NCBI RefSeq assembly: GCF_015319355.1
Contig: NZ_JADILU010000010.1
Coordinates: 1-64,000 of the forward strand
Direction: 5' to 3'
Origin: Psychroserpens luteus
GTDB lineage: Bacteria; Bacteroidota; Bacteroidia; Flavobacteriales; Flavobacteriaceae
DNA: 64,000 nt
In this document: positions 9,701 to 16,693 of the stretch, one piece after another
How positions within the stretch are numbered: position 1 is the stretch's first letter
How the letters are laid out: the number at the start of each line of letters is the position of its first letter
Program-made: the position numbers and the translations under genes
The notes under the pieces: model-generated
Told to the model about the DNA's origin: nothing
Databases searched by the model: none
The model's input: the letters and a program-made list of their open reading frames with translations, nothing else

Positions 9701-12138
9701 TCTATAATTATATCACCAGGTATATTTAAAATAGGAGTTGTATTATCTTCTACAGTTATGATTTGATCTAGTGATGTAGTGTTATCACAATCATCAGTTG
9801 CAATCCAAGTACGTGTAATTGTTTCTGTGTTTCCACATCCAGCAACTGAAGTGTCACTATAAGAGATAGTTATACTACCACAACTATCGCTTCCAGTTGC
9901 ATTACCAGTTACAGTAGGATCAATAGAATTTGTACAATCTATAATAGCATCTACTGGTATATTTAAAGTAGGAGGAGTAGTGTCCTCTAAAATTATAATT
10001 TGATTATCTGATATTGCATTACCACAATCATCAGTAGCAGTCCAAGTACGTTTAATTGTTTCAGTATTACCACAATCAGTAACTAAATAATCGATAAAAG
10101 AGATTGTTACATTGCCACAAGTATCATTTCCAGTAGCAGTACCAGTCGCAGAAGGGTCGATAGGATTTGCACATTCTACAGTAACATCAGTAGGTATAAT
10201 TAAAGTTGGAGCTGTTGTGTCTTCAATAATTATAGTTTGGTCAGCTGATGTTGAGTTACCACATTCATCAGTAGCAGTCCAGGTACGTTTAATCGTTTCA
10301 GTGTTTCCACATTCAAAAATTGAAGTATCATTATAAGAGATTATTACATTACTACAAGTATCACTTCCAGTTGCAGTACCAGTCGTAGAAGGATCAATAG
10401 GATTCGTGCATTCTATAGTAATTTCAGTAGGTATGTTTAAAGATGGAGGTATAGTATCATTAATAGTAATTATTTGAGTAACGTTAATTGAATTACCACA
10501 ATCATCAGTAACACTATATGTTCTTGTGATTGTTTCAGGACAAGATAAGTTATTTGACACATCCGAAACAAAAGCAACAACTGGATTTGAAGTTGTGTTA
10601 TCTGCTTCATCATCAACATCTTCTATATTGTATCCAGGTACATCATCTATACATTGAACACTTATAGGATCTAGATTGGAAGCTGTAGGCGTGTCAGTAT
10701 CACTCGCAATAATATCGAAATTAACGCTTACTGAACAATTATTTGAATCTGTTACCTCAACCAAATGAGCGCCAGTGTTTAAACTATTAAAAGTATTTGA
10801 AGTTTGAGATGAACCACCATCTATAACATAATTATAAGGTGGATTTCCATTTGTAGCAGAAATTATTACTGAACCATTTGAATCTTCAACACAGTCAACA
10901 TTTGATTTTGAATTAACAGAAGCTGCTAAATCAGAAATCATTAAATCTATAAAACCTGCTGGTGATGCACACAAGTCTACAGGATTGTAATAAAACACGT
11001 AATAGGTACCAGGTGTATTTACAACTGTGTTACTTATATGTCCTGCTGTATTTAAAGGATCTGGATCTGTACTCCAAGTTAATGTAGAACCAGCTGGTCC
11101 TGTTGATGTTATATAATCATTTAAATCAACTGAGAATGCATCACAAAAAACATCTATAGCATTATTATCTGTATCTATGTTTTCTTCTGCCATGGTAGGT
11201 GGCACAGCATATCCTTCAAGACTTAGCCTTAATCCATCAACTAATACTACAGACTTTCCAGGGGTTTGAGTTTGATAAAAGACATTTACTGTACCTGAAT
11301 TATCAGACTGAAAAGTTATACAAATTGTTTCCCAATAAGGATCAATATCTGTCCAGCCACCTGGGTTTTGAAAAGGTCCAGTTGTTGCGGTTGATAAACT
11401 GTTTGGAAAATCTATTAAAGGATGGACAGTCAAATAGTCTTCATTATAAGTTAATGGGTCAACAATTTGGGTTCCTCCAGAACCTATACCGAAATTTAGG
11501 TCTGGACTAAACTCAACGAAACTACCATCACTATTACTATAACGAGGAATAACAGCAATTTCAAAACACACACGATAAGTTGCATTTGGAAGCACTGTTA
11601 AATCTTGCTCAATACCTTCAAATTTATATGAAAAAATAGAAAATCCTCCTCCATCTGGAGAAGGCGATATAATTGCAGGTGTATCAATGTTTGCGTTTAT
11701 ATTTGAATATGAAATATATTGTCCTTCTGAATAATCTACGGTACCTTCATCATTCCAGCAGTCGTATATGACATCAGCGGAATAAGTACTTCCATCAACA
11801 GCTGTCTGAAATTCTGATGGTAACCCATTGTTATTAGGTGTTATATCAAGCGCATTAAAAGAACCACAAGTAATCACATTACATGTCCCTACAGGATTAG
11901 TTTCAGAAGATCTTTGATTATAACTTGAAAATGATTTTTTCTCATTATATATGTTGGCACGTTTTTTTAGTACCTCCATGTAATCTTTCAATTCTTTCCC
12001 AGATAATTTACCTGTCTTAGGCCAATAATCAGATTCTTTATCATATTGTTCTTGTGCAAATCCATTATTTATAAATAATAATGAAACAATACAAATTGTT
12101 AATAATTTGAAAAAAAATGAAGTAAGGTTATTTTTCAT
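1..12138 (-). CDS. Giant secreted HYR-like repeat protein, adhesin-like (3' end outside window)
   Basis: The frame is open from an ATG at 12138 to the left edge, giving at least 4046 residues; the C-terminus is missing. The N-terminus is a signal peptide (KLLTICIVSLLFINNGFAQ) followed by a unique region to about residue 400. A SprB-like repeat follows (about 405-475, PPYNYVIDGG, VTDSNNC). About forty modules come next, each ending in a signature like TRTWTATDDCGN followed by DTTAP, which is typical of HYR/Ig-like repeats in Bacteroidota surface proteins. Three module classes lie in blocks, about 80 to 100 residues each, with conserved cysteines. By family knowledge such proteins are exported by T9SS and serve in adhesion or gliding; the expected sorting domain would lie beyond position 1. 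The exact role is unknown. Many plus-strand frames in this region are shadows. Confidence 0.9.
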   Translation of the reverse strand, partial: MKNNLTSFFFKLLTICIVSLLFINNGFAQEQYDKESDYWPKTGKLSGKELKDYMEVLKKRANIYNEKKSFSSYNQRSSETNPVGTCNVITCGSFNALDITPNNNGLPSEFQTAVDGSTYSADVIYDCWNDEGTVDYSEGQYISYSNINANIDTPAIISPSPDGGGFSIFSYKFEGIEQDLTVLPNATYRVCFEIAVIPRYSNSDGSFVEFSPDLNFGIGSGGTQIVDPLTYNEDYLTVHPLIDFPNSLSTATTGPFQNPGGWTDIDPYWETICITFQSDNSGTVNVFYQTQTPGKSVVLVDGLRLSLEGYAVPPTMAEENIDTDNNAIDVFCDAFSVDLNDYITSTGPAGSTLTWSTDPDPLNTAGHISNTVVNTPGTYYVFYYNPVDLCASPAGFIDLMISDLAASVNSKSNVDCVEDSNGSVIISATNGNPPYNYVIDGGSSQTSNTFNSLNTGAHLVEVTDSNNCSVSVNFDIIASDTDTPTASNLDPISVQCIDDVPGYNIEDVDDEADNTTSNPVVAFVSDVSNNLSCPETITRTYSVTDDCGNSINVTQIITINDTIPPSLNIPTEITIECTNPIDPSTTGTATGSDTCSNVIISYNDTSIFECGNTETIKRTWTATDECGNSTSADQTIIIEDTTAPTLIIPTDVTVECANPIDPSATGTATGNDTCGNVTISFIDYLVTDCGNTETIKRTWTATDDCGNAISDNQIIILEDTTPPTLNIPVDAIIDCTNSIDPTVTGNATGSDSCGSITISYSDTSVAGCGNTETITRTWIATDDCDNTTSLDQIITVEDNTTPILNIPGDIIIECTNPTDPSATGTATGSDTCGNIIISYNDTSVADCGNTETITRTWTAIDDCGNTTSLDQIITVEDTTPPTIDTPASQIMIECGVTPDGTLQAWLDNNGGAVASDTCGNVTWSNNYNAGISDCSSLITVVFTATDDCGNSSSTTATYAIQDTTPPVITIPASDQTIECDIDGDTTRDIQIWLATHGGATATDDCSTIIWSNNFISLSDDCGETGSATVIFTATDGCGNSTSTTATFSSIDSTNPVAPSAPDDLNLQCIDEVPNPSQLTASDNCMSNITATGVDNIDNSNPCNITIVRTWTFIDDCGNSSSVSQNIIVADTTAPTFTAPEDLTIECNQDPNNLTIIGDVTDENDNCSTGLEATFSDNVTPGACANGSIITRTWTLTDDCGNTTSLDQIIIIEDKTAPALNIPADITVECTNPTDPSATGTATGSDNCSNVTISYNDTSVADCGNTETITRTWTATDDCGNTTSLDQIITVEDTTPPTIDTPASQIMIECGVTPDGTLQAWLDNNGGAVASDTCGNITWSNNYNAGISDCSISISVIFTATDDCGNTSTTSATYAIQDTTPPVITNAASDQTIECNTDNNATQSIQTWLNTNGGATATDDCSSIIWTNNFTSLSGGCGETGSATVIFTATDGCGNSTSTTATFNNSDSTNPVAPSAPNDLTFQCIDEVPNPGQLTASDNCMDNITVMGVDNIDNSNLCNIIITRTWTFIDDCGNSSSVLQNIIVVDTIAPTFTVPADLNIECDVDANSLTITGDVTDENDNCSSGLEATYSDSVANGSCVNSETITRTWSLTDDCNNTTTFVQTINVVDTTAPTLIIPSDVTIECTNSTDPSATGTATGSDSCGNVTISYNDTSVADCGNTKTITRTWTATDDCGNTISLDQIITVEDTTPPTIDTPASQIMIECGVTPDGTLQAWLNNNGDAVASDTCGNVTWSNNYNAGISDCSTSITVVFTATDDCGNSSSTSATYAIQDTTPPLITIAASDQTIECNIDNNVTQNIQTWLDINGGATATDDCSAIIWSNNFISLSDDCGETGSATVIFTATDGCGNSTSTTAIFSRIDSTNPVAPSAPDDLTFQCIDEVPNPGQLTASDNCMSNITVTGVDNIDNSNLCNIIITRTWTFIDDCGNSSSVSQNIIVADTTAPLFTAPDDLTIECNQDPNNLTIIGDVTDENDNCSTSLEATFSDNITPGACANGSIITRTWTLTDDCGNTTSLDQIITVEDKTAPVIDLSATNIVVECDSSGNNTEIQDWLDTNGGALASDSCSNIINWTNNYNGAAFDCSTPVSVIFTATDACGNSTSTTATYAIEDTTPPVVSNATNFTIQCNLSDNDIDLQNWLNSNGGATATDDCSSVTWSNNFTSLSNDCGETGSAIVIFTATDGCGNSSSTTATYAIQDTIPPVITIPASDQTTECDIDGGVTEDILTWLATYGGAIATDDCSEIIWSNNFISLSDDCGETGSATVIFTATDGCGNSTSTSATFNSIDSTNPVAPSAPDDLTFQCIDDVPNPGQLTASDNCMDNITVTGVDNIDNSNLCNIIITRTWTFIDDCGNSSSVSQNIIIADTTAPIFTAPDDLTIECNQNLNDLTIIGDVTDENDNCSTGLEATFSDNVTSGVCANESIISRTWTLTDDCGNTTSLDQIITIEDNTTPTLNIPADITVECTTPTEPSVTGIATGIDTCGNVTISYNDTSVADCGNTETITRTWTATDDCGNTISETQTISITDTIAPIIGIEASDITVECDGNGYIDDLYTWLDNNGGANASDSCGEIYWFASCGSNEIIAIADLNPQNISCELSDGCGQTGSITVTFYAYDACNNVSQTTATFAVVDTTPPNLDNCSVTDEAIECSGDNNEQLAIDWNAANILALENCVADTCDTNFNGQVTSDFAYSNLVTTCGQGGTIAVIYTITDDCGNASTLNAILTLEDTVAPDLMGCTVENTTLECSDTDNETLADAWNATNITALEACVVDSCDTNFTGQVTSNYDFDNLNTTCGPCGTLNVIYTITDDCGNATTLAATLTFDDGTIPDLSSCSVTNESIECSGDNNEQLANDWNTANISALENCADDLGVTITSNYDYTNLTSTCGLGGTITVVYTITDDCGNATTLSATLTLEDTTPPNLDNCSVTDEAIECSGDDNEQLAIDWNTANITALESCGADSCDTDSNGQVSSDFEYSNLVSTCGISGTIAVIYTITDDCGNTSTLNATLTLEDTTPPNLDNCSVTDEAIECSGDNNEQLAIDWNTANISALENCVADTCDTNFNGQVTSDFAYSNLVTTCGQGGTIAVIYTITDDCGNASTLNATLTLEDTVAPDLMVCTVENTTLECSDTDNETLADAWNAENIAALEACAVDSCDADFTGQVTSDYNFNNLNTTCGPCGTINVTYTITDDCGNASTLIATLTFDDGTIPDLSNCSVTDVSIECSGDDNEQLANDWNTTNISALENCADDLGVIVTSSYDFTNLTSTCGLGGTITVVYTITDDCGNATTLSATLTLEDTTPPNLDNCSVTDEAIECSGTDNEQLAINWNTANITALESCGTDSCDTDSNGQVTSDFAYSNLVSTCGIGGEITVVYTITDDCGNATTLNATLTLEDTTPPNLDDCSVTDASIECSGDNNEQLAIDWNAANIAALETCGADSCDTDVNGQVTSDFAYSNLVSTCGISGTITVVYTITDNCGNATTLNAILTLEDTTPPNLDNCSVTNQSIECSGDANEQIANDWNAANISALENCSADSCDTDIEGQVTSDFAYTNLVSTCGQGGTIDVIYTITDDCGNATTLNATLTIEDTIAPNLTGCTVENTTLECSDTDNETLADAWNAENIATLEACAVDSCDTDFSGQVTSDYDFNNLNTTCGPCGTIVVNYTVTDDCGNFTKLAITITFNDGTIPDLSNCTLEDYTMECVGDENSTLANDWNGNNIVTLQACADDNTVIVTSDYDFTNFVVTCGQSGTLTVIYTITDDCGNATTLTSMLIIEDTTAPTFTVPADVTLECDQDSTDITLTGDVTDETDLCSGDIEANYVDTTANGDCANSSIITRTWSLSDDCGNVTTQVQIITIQDTTAPTFTVPANVTLECDADLSDFSITGNVTDEADNCSTDLKATYTDSVADGDCDNESIITRTWSLTDDCDNTTTLVQTITIQDITAPTFTVPADITLECDADLTDVSLTGDVTDEADNCSTNLEATFTDAITDGDCANTSIITRTWSLTDDCDNTTTLVQTI
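750..4185 (-). repeat. Repeat block B: about 97-residue modules with an 1149-bp higher-order period
   Basis: About twelve modules of roughly 280-300 bp each read PPNLDNCSVTDASIECSG, then WNAANIAALE, then CG..GTITVVYTITDDCGN. A four-module super-repeat is visible: the same module junction starts at 2161 and 3310, exactly 1149 bp (383 codons) apart. A second marker at 2591 and 3740 shows the same spacing. The period is a multiple of three, so the frame is kept. Confidence 0.8.
4186..10510 (-). repeat. Repeat block C: HYR-like modules with a 1245-bp higher-order period
   Basis: About 25 modules of mixed subtypes occur in a repeating order. A marker encoding the junction DSTNP occurs at 5216, 6491, 7736 and 8981. 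The spacings are 1275, 1245 and 1245 bp, all multiples of three. Within one super-unit the subtypes follow the same order each time, so the unit of duplication was about five modules (415 residues). Confidence 0.8.
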
Positions 12139-12478
12139 AATTTTAGTTGTAATGTGTTTGTAATAAAAATGATTAACAAACTATATTTTTCGCAAAGCGA
12201 TATTAAATAAACTGTTTATATATTTATAAAGTTGCTTTTAAGCTTATTGTGCTTAATAGAAATTATAATATATTTTGAGGGAAGAACAGTGGCCTATAAC
12301 ACCACTAGAATGGATTTATTAATATATTTTTGATTTGGTTTTACAAAATAAATTAATTTGACAAAAGAACTGATTATTAATACTTTTGACAAATTTAAAT
12401 GTTAAAGAGACGAAAATACTCGTTAAAACGGAATTATGCAACATTTTATCGATAAAAAATGCATTTAATCGAATAAAC
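12139..12478. other. Intergenic region between divergent genes
   Basis: This 340-bp AT-rich stretch separates the giant repeat gene (minus) from sixA (plus). It holds the sixA promoter described separately. No convincing TAnnTTTG element was found close to the giant gene on the minus strand, and no RNA gene was recognised. Confidence 0.6.
12357..12388 (+). promoter_or_regulatory. Bacteroidota-type promoter of the sixA-ppk-ppx operon
   Basis: TTTG at 12357-12360 and TACTTTTG at 12381-12388 match the -33 (TTTG) and -7 (TAnnTTTG) elements, with a 20-bp spacer in the expected range. Transcription would start near 12395, about 85 nt before the chosen sixA start. An upstream in-frame ATG at 12386 would lie inside the promoter, which argues against using it. 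Confidence 0.65.
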
Positions 12479-12964
12479 ATGAAAACACTTATACTAGTTA
12501 GGCATGCAAAATCATCTTGGGAATTTAATGTTGATGATAAAGATAGACCTCTAAAAAAGAGAGGGAATACTGACGCAGATTTGGTCTCTATGGCTTTTGT
12601 AAACAGAGGTTTAGTGATAGATAAAGCCTTTTCTAGTCCTGCGAATAGAGCTTTATCTACGTGTAAAATATTCATTAATAATTTAAATATATCTAATGAT
12701 AAATTGGTAATACAAGATGATTTGTACGATTTTGGAGGTGAGCAAGTTATTAATTTTTTAAAAACATTAGATACACATTATCAAAATGTAATGATTTTTG
12801 GACATAATCATGCATTCACATCTATTTGCAATATATTTGGCAATACGTTTATAGATAATCTACCAACCAGTGGTTTAGTAGTCATAGATTTTGATGTAAA
12901 TTCATGGATAGATATCAATAAAGGAAGTACTAGATTTACAATTTTCCCAAGAGATTTAAAATAA
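12479..12964 (+). CDS. sixA: SixA-type histidine phosphatase
   Basis: This is a 161-residue member of the histidine phosphatase superfamily. The catalytic RHAK motif lies at residues 8-11 (His9) and the second catalytic histidine is in GHN (His109). The length fits SixA-like phosphohistidine phosphatases. The frame is open upstream to 12386, but the ATG at 12479 places the motif at the usual distance from the N-terminus and lies downstream of the promoter. The stop overlaps the ppk start by one base (TAATG), so the two are probably translationally coupled. Linkage to polyphosphate genes is common in Flavobacteriia; the true substrate is not known. Confidence 0.85.
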   Translation: MKTLILVRHAKSSWEFNVDDKDRPLKKRGNTDADLVSMAFVNRGLVIDKAFSSPANRALSTCKIFINNLNISNDKLVIQDDLYDFGGEQVINFLKTLDTHYQNVMIFGHNHAFTSICNIFGNTFIDNLPTSGLVVIDFDVNSWIDINKGSTRFTIFPRDLK

Positions 12965-15015
12965 TGACAAAAGATAAAAACAGCTATATTAACAGAGAGT
13001 TAAGCTGGCTTCAATTTAATGATAGAGTATTACAAGAAGCAGCAGATGAGAGTGTGCCTTTAATTGAACGTTTTCGATTTTTAGGTATTTTTTCTAATAA
13101 TTTGGATGAATTTTTTAAAGTACGTTACGCAACTGTTAAGCGAATTGATGAAGCAGGAAAAGGTGGTAAAAGCGAGTTAGGAATTAAAGCTTCAGAACTT
13201 CTAGAAATCATTACTCAAATAGTTATTAAACAGCAAAGTACTAGTTTAGACATATTAGCTAATATTGGTAAAAAATTAGAGAATGAAGGTGTATATATTG
13301 TTAATGAAACAAAAATCAATAAAGAGCACCATGACTTCATTAAAAACTATTTTATTCAACATGTTAGTCCAGCGTTAGTTACTATTATATTAAATGATTC
13401 GTTAGAGCTTCCTGTGTTGAAAGATATTTCTGCTTATTTGGCGGTAAAGATGGAACTTACCAATAAGCAGAAACAATATGCTCTTATTGAAATCCCTAAA
13501 TCTATGGATCGTTTTATTGTACTCCCTTCTATTGAAGGTAAGAGTTACATCATGATTTTAGATGATTTGCTGAGGTATTGTCTGGATGATATATTCAATA
13601 TTTTTAATTATAATAGTATTACTGCTAATATGATTAAAATTACAAGAGATGGTGAGTTAGATTTTGATAGTGATTTGAGTAAGAGTTTTATTGAAAAATT
13701 ATCTGATAGTGTAAAAGACCGACAAATAGGTGATCCTGTTCGGTTTGTATATGATAAAACAATTGATCCAGAAACATTATCTTATCTCATGGCTAAAATG
13801 GGCATTGAAACTAAAGATAGTGTTATTCCTGGTGGTCGATATCACAATAGGAGAGATTATATGGATTTTCCTAGTCTGGGAAGAACAGATCTGCTCTACA
13901 AGAAAATAATACCGCTTCAAATAAAAGGGCTAAGTATTCAAAACAGTATTTTTAGTTCTATTGCAAAAAAGGATTATTTACTTAATACACCTTATCAAAC
14001 ATTCTCTTATGTTGTAAAGTTTCTACGTGAAGCAGCTCTTGATCCACAAGTGAAATCTATTAAAATAACTATTTATAGACTTGCTCAGATTTCCCATATT
14101 GCGAGTTCATTAATTAATGCAGCAAAAAACGGAAAAAAAGTAACTGTCGTTATAGAATTAAGAGCTCGTTTTGATGAACAAGCTAATATTGATTACGCTG
14201 AGCAGATGCAAGATGAGGGTGTAAATTTATTATTTGGTGTTCCAGGATTAAAGGTTCATAGTAAAATATGTGTTATTGAACGTGAAGAAAGTAATTCTAT
14301 AAAACGTTACGGATTTATAAGTACTGGAAATTTTAACGAATCTACAGCAAAAGTATATACCGATTTTACCTTGTTTACAGCAGATCAAAAAGTGCTAAAA
14401 GACATTAATAAAGTATTTAACTTTTTTGAAACCAACTATCGTATTTATAGATATAAGCACATCATTACATCACCTCATTATACTAAATCAAAGATATTTG
14501 CGCTAATTGATAAAGAAATTGAGAATGTTAAGAGTGGTAAACCAGCTTTTATTAAACTTAAATTAAATAGCATCTCCAGTTATAAAATGATAGACAAACT
14601 ATATGAAGCAAGTAGAGCTGGTGTTAAAATTCAAATGATTGTAAGAGGTATTTGTTGTTTAGTTCCTGGTGTTGTAGGAATGAGTGAAAATATTGAAGTT
14701 ATTAGTATTATAGATAAATTTTTAGAACATACGAGACTATATGTATTCTGTAATGATAATGATACAAAGGTTTATATTTCTTCTGCAGACTGGATGACTC
14801 GTAATATTGAAAATAGAGTAGAAGTAAGTTGTCCAATTTATCAAGAAGACATAAAACAAGAACTATTAGATGTTTTTGATATTTGCTGGAGTGATAACGT
14901 AAAAGCGAGAATTATTGACAGTACTCAAAAAAATAAGTATCGTAAAAATAGTAAGGATAAAGTTAGAGCTCAATTTGCGCTCTATGATTATTTTAAAGAA
15001 AAATTGAACTCATAG
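12964..15015 (+). CDS. ppk1: Polyphosphate kinase 1
   Basis: The product (683 residues) reversibly transfers the gamma-phosphate of ATP to polyphosphate. The N-terminal signature YINRELSWLQFNDRV is at residues 8-22. The phospholipase D-like C-terminal half carries the autophosphorylated histidine in VHSK (His432). A second conserved segment is SSADWMTRN, near residue 600. Length and domain order are those of intact PPK1. The gene sits between sixA and ppx; the next start follows its stop by one base. Confidence 0.95.
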   Translation: MTKDKNSYINRELSWLQFNDRVLQEAADESVPLIERFRFLGIFSNNLDEFFKVRYATVKRIDEAGKGGKSELGIKASELLEIITQIVIKQQSTSLDILANIGKKLENEGVYIVNETKINKEHHDFIKNYFIQHVSPALVTIILNDSLELPVLKDISAYLAVKMELTNKQKQYALIEIPKSMDRFIVLPSIEGKSYIMILDDLLRYCLDDIFNIFNYNSITANMIKITRDGELDFDSDLSKSFIEKLSDSVKDRQIGDPVRFVYDKTIDPETLSYLMAKMGIETKDSVIPGGRYHNRRDYMDFPSLGRTDLLYKKIIPLQIKGLSIQNSIFSSIAKKDYLLNTPYQTFSYVVKFLREAALDPQVKSIKITIYRLAQISHIASSLINAAKNGKKVTVVIELRARFDEQANIDYAEQMQDEGVNLLFGVPGLKVHSKICVIEREESNSIKRYGFISTGNFNESTAKVYTDFTLFTADQKVLKDINKVFNFFETNYRIYRYKHIITSPHYTKSKIFALIDKEIENVKSGKPAFIKLKLNSISSYKMIDKLYEASRAGVKIQMIVRGICCLVPGVVGMSENIEVISIIDKFLEHTRLYVFCNDNDTKVYISSADWMTRNIENRVEVSCPIYQEDIKQELLDVFDICWSDNVKARIIDSTQKNKYRKNSKDKVRAQFALYDYFKEKLNS

Positions 15016-15016
15016 T

Positions 15017-15922
15017 ATGTTAACTATCAAAAAATACGCAGCTATAGATATTGGATCTAATGCTGTTAGGCTTTTAATCTCAAGTATTATTGAGCAAAAA
15101 GGGCAACCAGTAAAGTTTAAGAAAACCTCTTTAGTGCGTGTTCCAATTAGACTTGGAGCAGATGTGTTTTTGACAGGAGAAATTTCCGAAGAAAATATGA
15201 AACGTATGTTAGATACAATGACTGCGTTTAAATTATTAATGAAATCACATAAGGTTATTACCTATAAAGCTTGTGCAACTTCAGCCATGCGAGAAGCAAA
15301 TAATGGTGTAGAATTATCAAAACTCATTTCAAAAAAAGCTAAAATAGATATCGATATTATTGGAGGTGAGGAAGAGGCTGCTATTATTGCAGCTACAGAT
15401 TTGCACTCTTACATAAAAGAAGATAAAACTTATTTATATGTAGATGTAGGAGGTGGTAGTACCGAGTTTTCTGTTATTCATTTGGGTAATACTGTGGCAT
15501 CAAAATCATTTAAAATAGGTACAGTAAGATTACTTAATGACATTGTCAAAAAAGATACTTGGTTAGAACTAGAAACTTGGATAAAAGCAAACACGAAAGG
15601 ATATGACGTTCTTGATTTAATAGGATCTGGTGGTAACATAAATAAAATATTTAAGATTTCAGGAAAAGCAATAGGTAAACCTTTAACCTACTTTTATCTG
15701 ACGTCTTATTATAATAAACTCCAAACTTATTCTTACGAAGAGCGTATTACTGAGCTTGAGCTTAACCAAGATCGTGCAGATGTAATTATTCCTGCAACGA
15801 GAATCTATCTATCTGCTATGAAATGGAGTGGTGCAAAAGATATTTATGTTCCTAAAATTGGTTTGTCAGATGGGATTATAAAAAGTATTTACTTTAAAAC
15901 TGTATCAAGCATCGATTTATAG
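15017..15922 (+). CDS. ppx: Exopolyphosphatase / GppA-family phosphatase
   Basis: This 301-residue protein of the ASKHA fold hydrolyses terminal phosphate from polyphosphate, or pppGpp in some family members. The first phosphate loop is AAIDIGSNAVRLLI (residues 8-21), and the second is VDVGGGSTEFSVI near residue 140. It consists of the catalytic domain only, without the C-terminal HD region of the long Ppx. It is the last gene of the sixA-ppk-ppx operon, one base after ppk1, so synthesis and breakdown of polyphosphate are co-expressed. An octamer TTCCGAAG lies inside the gene. Confidence 0.9.
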   Translation: MLTIKKYAAIDIGSNAVRLLISSIIEQKGQPVKFKKTSLVRVPIRLGADVFLTGEISEENMKRMLDTMTAFKLLMKSHKVITYKACATSAMREANNGVELSKLISKKAKIDIDIIGGEEEAAIIAATDLHSYIKEDKTYLYVDVGGGSTEFSVIHLGNTVASKSFKIGTVRLLNDIVKKDTWLELETWIKANTKGYDVLDLIGSGGNINKIFKISGKAIGKPLTYFYLTSYYNKLQTYSYEERITELELNQDRADVIIPATRIYLSAMKWSGAKDIYVPKIGLSDGIIKSIYFKTVSSIDL

Positions 15923-16028
15923 ATAATTTGCTGTTCATCATCTTTTAAACCCAGAAAAGCGATAATTATTTTTTATTTTTAAATTTCATCATATATTAGC
16001 ACTCTCAAATCTTTGCTAAAAGCTAGCA

Positions 16029-16036
16029 TAATTTTG
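16029..16036 (+). promoter_or_regulatory. Possible -7 element TAATTTTG
   Basis: TAATTTTG matches TAnnTTTG and lies about 42 bp before the ATG of the beta-barrel gene. The only TTTG upstream (16012-16015) is 13 bp away, shorter than the usual 19-21, so the -33 box is not convincing. Confidence 0.35.
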
Positions 16037-16077
16037 AATTTATTCTCATCAAAAAGAGAAACCTAATTAAAATATTT

Positions 16078-16614
16078 ATGCAAATGAAATCATTATTACT
16101 TACCCTATTATTTATTACGGTTACAACGTTATCTTTTTCACAAGAAGTAAGTTATGGTGTTAGAGGCGGATTAAATGTCTCAAATCTAGATTTTGATCCA
16201 GATCCTACATTTAATAACCAACACAGAAACGGATTTGCCTTTGGAGGATTCGTAGATTATGGTGTTTCAGATAACTTTTCTATTCAAGCAGAAATTCAAT
16301 ATTCTGCTGAAGGTGGAAAAGCAGATGAATTAAGAGCAGACTATATCCAATTGCCAATCATGGCTCGTTTTGGATTAGGCGATAAGTTTACTGTTGGAAT
16401 AGGGCCAATGGCAAGTTTAAAAACATGGGAAGAACGTGACGGTTTTGCAACATTCACTTTTTCTGGAGTTGGAGGATTAGAGTACATGATTACAGATGAG
16501 TTATTCGTTGATGCTCGCGTTCACTATGGTCTAAGCAATATTTTGGATAAAGACTTAACAGATGTTGAAGCACAAAACACGACGTTTCAATTTGGATTCG
16601 GTATAAGAATCTAA
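16078..16614 (+). CDS. Outer membrane beta-barrel protein, PorT-like/OMP_b-brl type
   Basis: The 178-residue precursor starts with a signal peptide (LLLTLLFITVTTLSFSQ). It continues as alternating amphipathic strands typical of an eight-strand barrel: VSYGVRGGLNVSNL, FAFGGFVDYGV, FSIQAEIQYS, VGGLEYMITDELF. The last residues, TTFQFGFGIRI, form the usual terminal strand with an aromatic pattern. It should sit in the outer membrane; no specific function can be given. An alternative ATG lies two codons downstream at 16084. It is a single-gene unit followed by a strong terminator. Confidence 0.8.
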   Translation: MQMKSLLLTLLFITVTTLSFSQEVSYGVRGGLNVSNLDFDPDPTFNNQHRNGFAFGGFVDYGVSDNFSIQAEIQYSAEGGKADELRADYIQLPIMARFGLGDKFTVGIGPMASLKTWEERDGFATFTFSGVGGLEYMITDELFVDARVHYGLSNILDKDLTDVEAQNTTFQFGFGIRI

Positions 16615-16636
16615 TTACTAAACAATATAAAATTAG

Positions 16637-16668
16637 AAAAGCTTCAGTGTTATACTGAAGCTTTTTTT
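16637..16668. terminator. Bidirectional intrinsic terminator
   Basis: A 12-bp stem, AAAAGCTTCAGT / ACTGAAGCTTTT, with a GTTAT loop is followed by a T run. It lies between the convergent beta-barrel gene (plus) and META-like gene (minus) and can serve both. Confidence 0.85.
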
Positions 16669-16693
16669 ATGTTCTTTTTTCTCTTCAGAAATA

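Noticed and set aside
2591-10336. Many short plus-strand open frames with SVTDE/PQSSV-like products
   Set aside because: They are reverse-complement shadows of the giant minus-strand repeat gene; their spacing mirrors its module periods.
1-10500. Regularly spaced repeats resembling a CRISPR array
   Set aside because: The repeats are 250-300 bp, keep one open reading frame and encode protein modules; there are no short spacers and no cas genes.
12386-12478. N-terminal extension of SixA from ATG at 12386
   Set aside because: It overlaps the -7 promoter element and adds residues before the conserved N-terminal strand.
12319-12675. Minus-strand 118-residue open frame
   Set aside because: It is a shadow of sixA and crosses its promoter.
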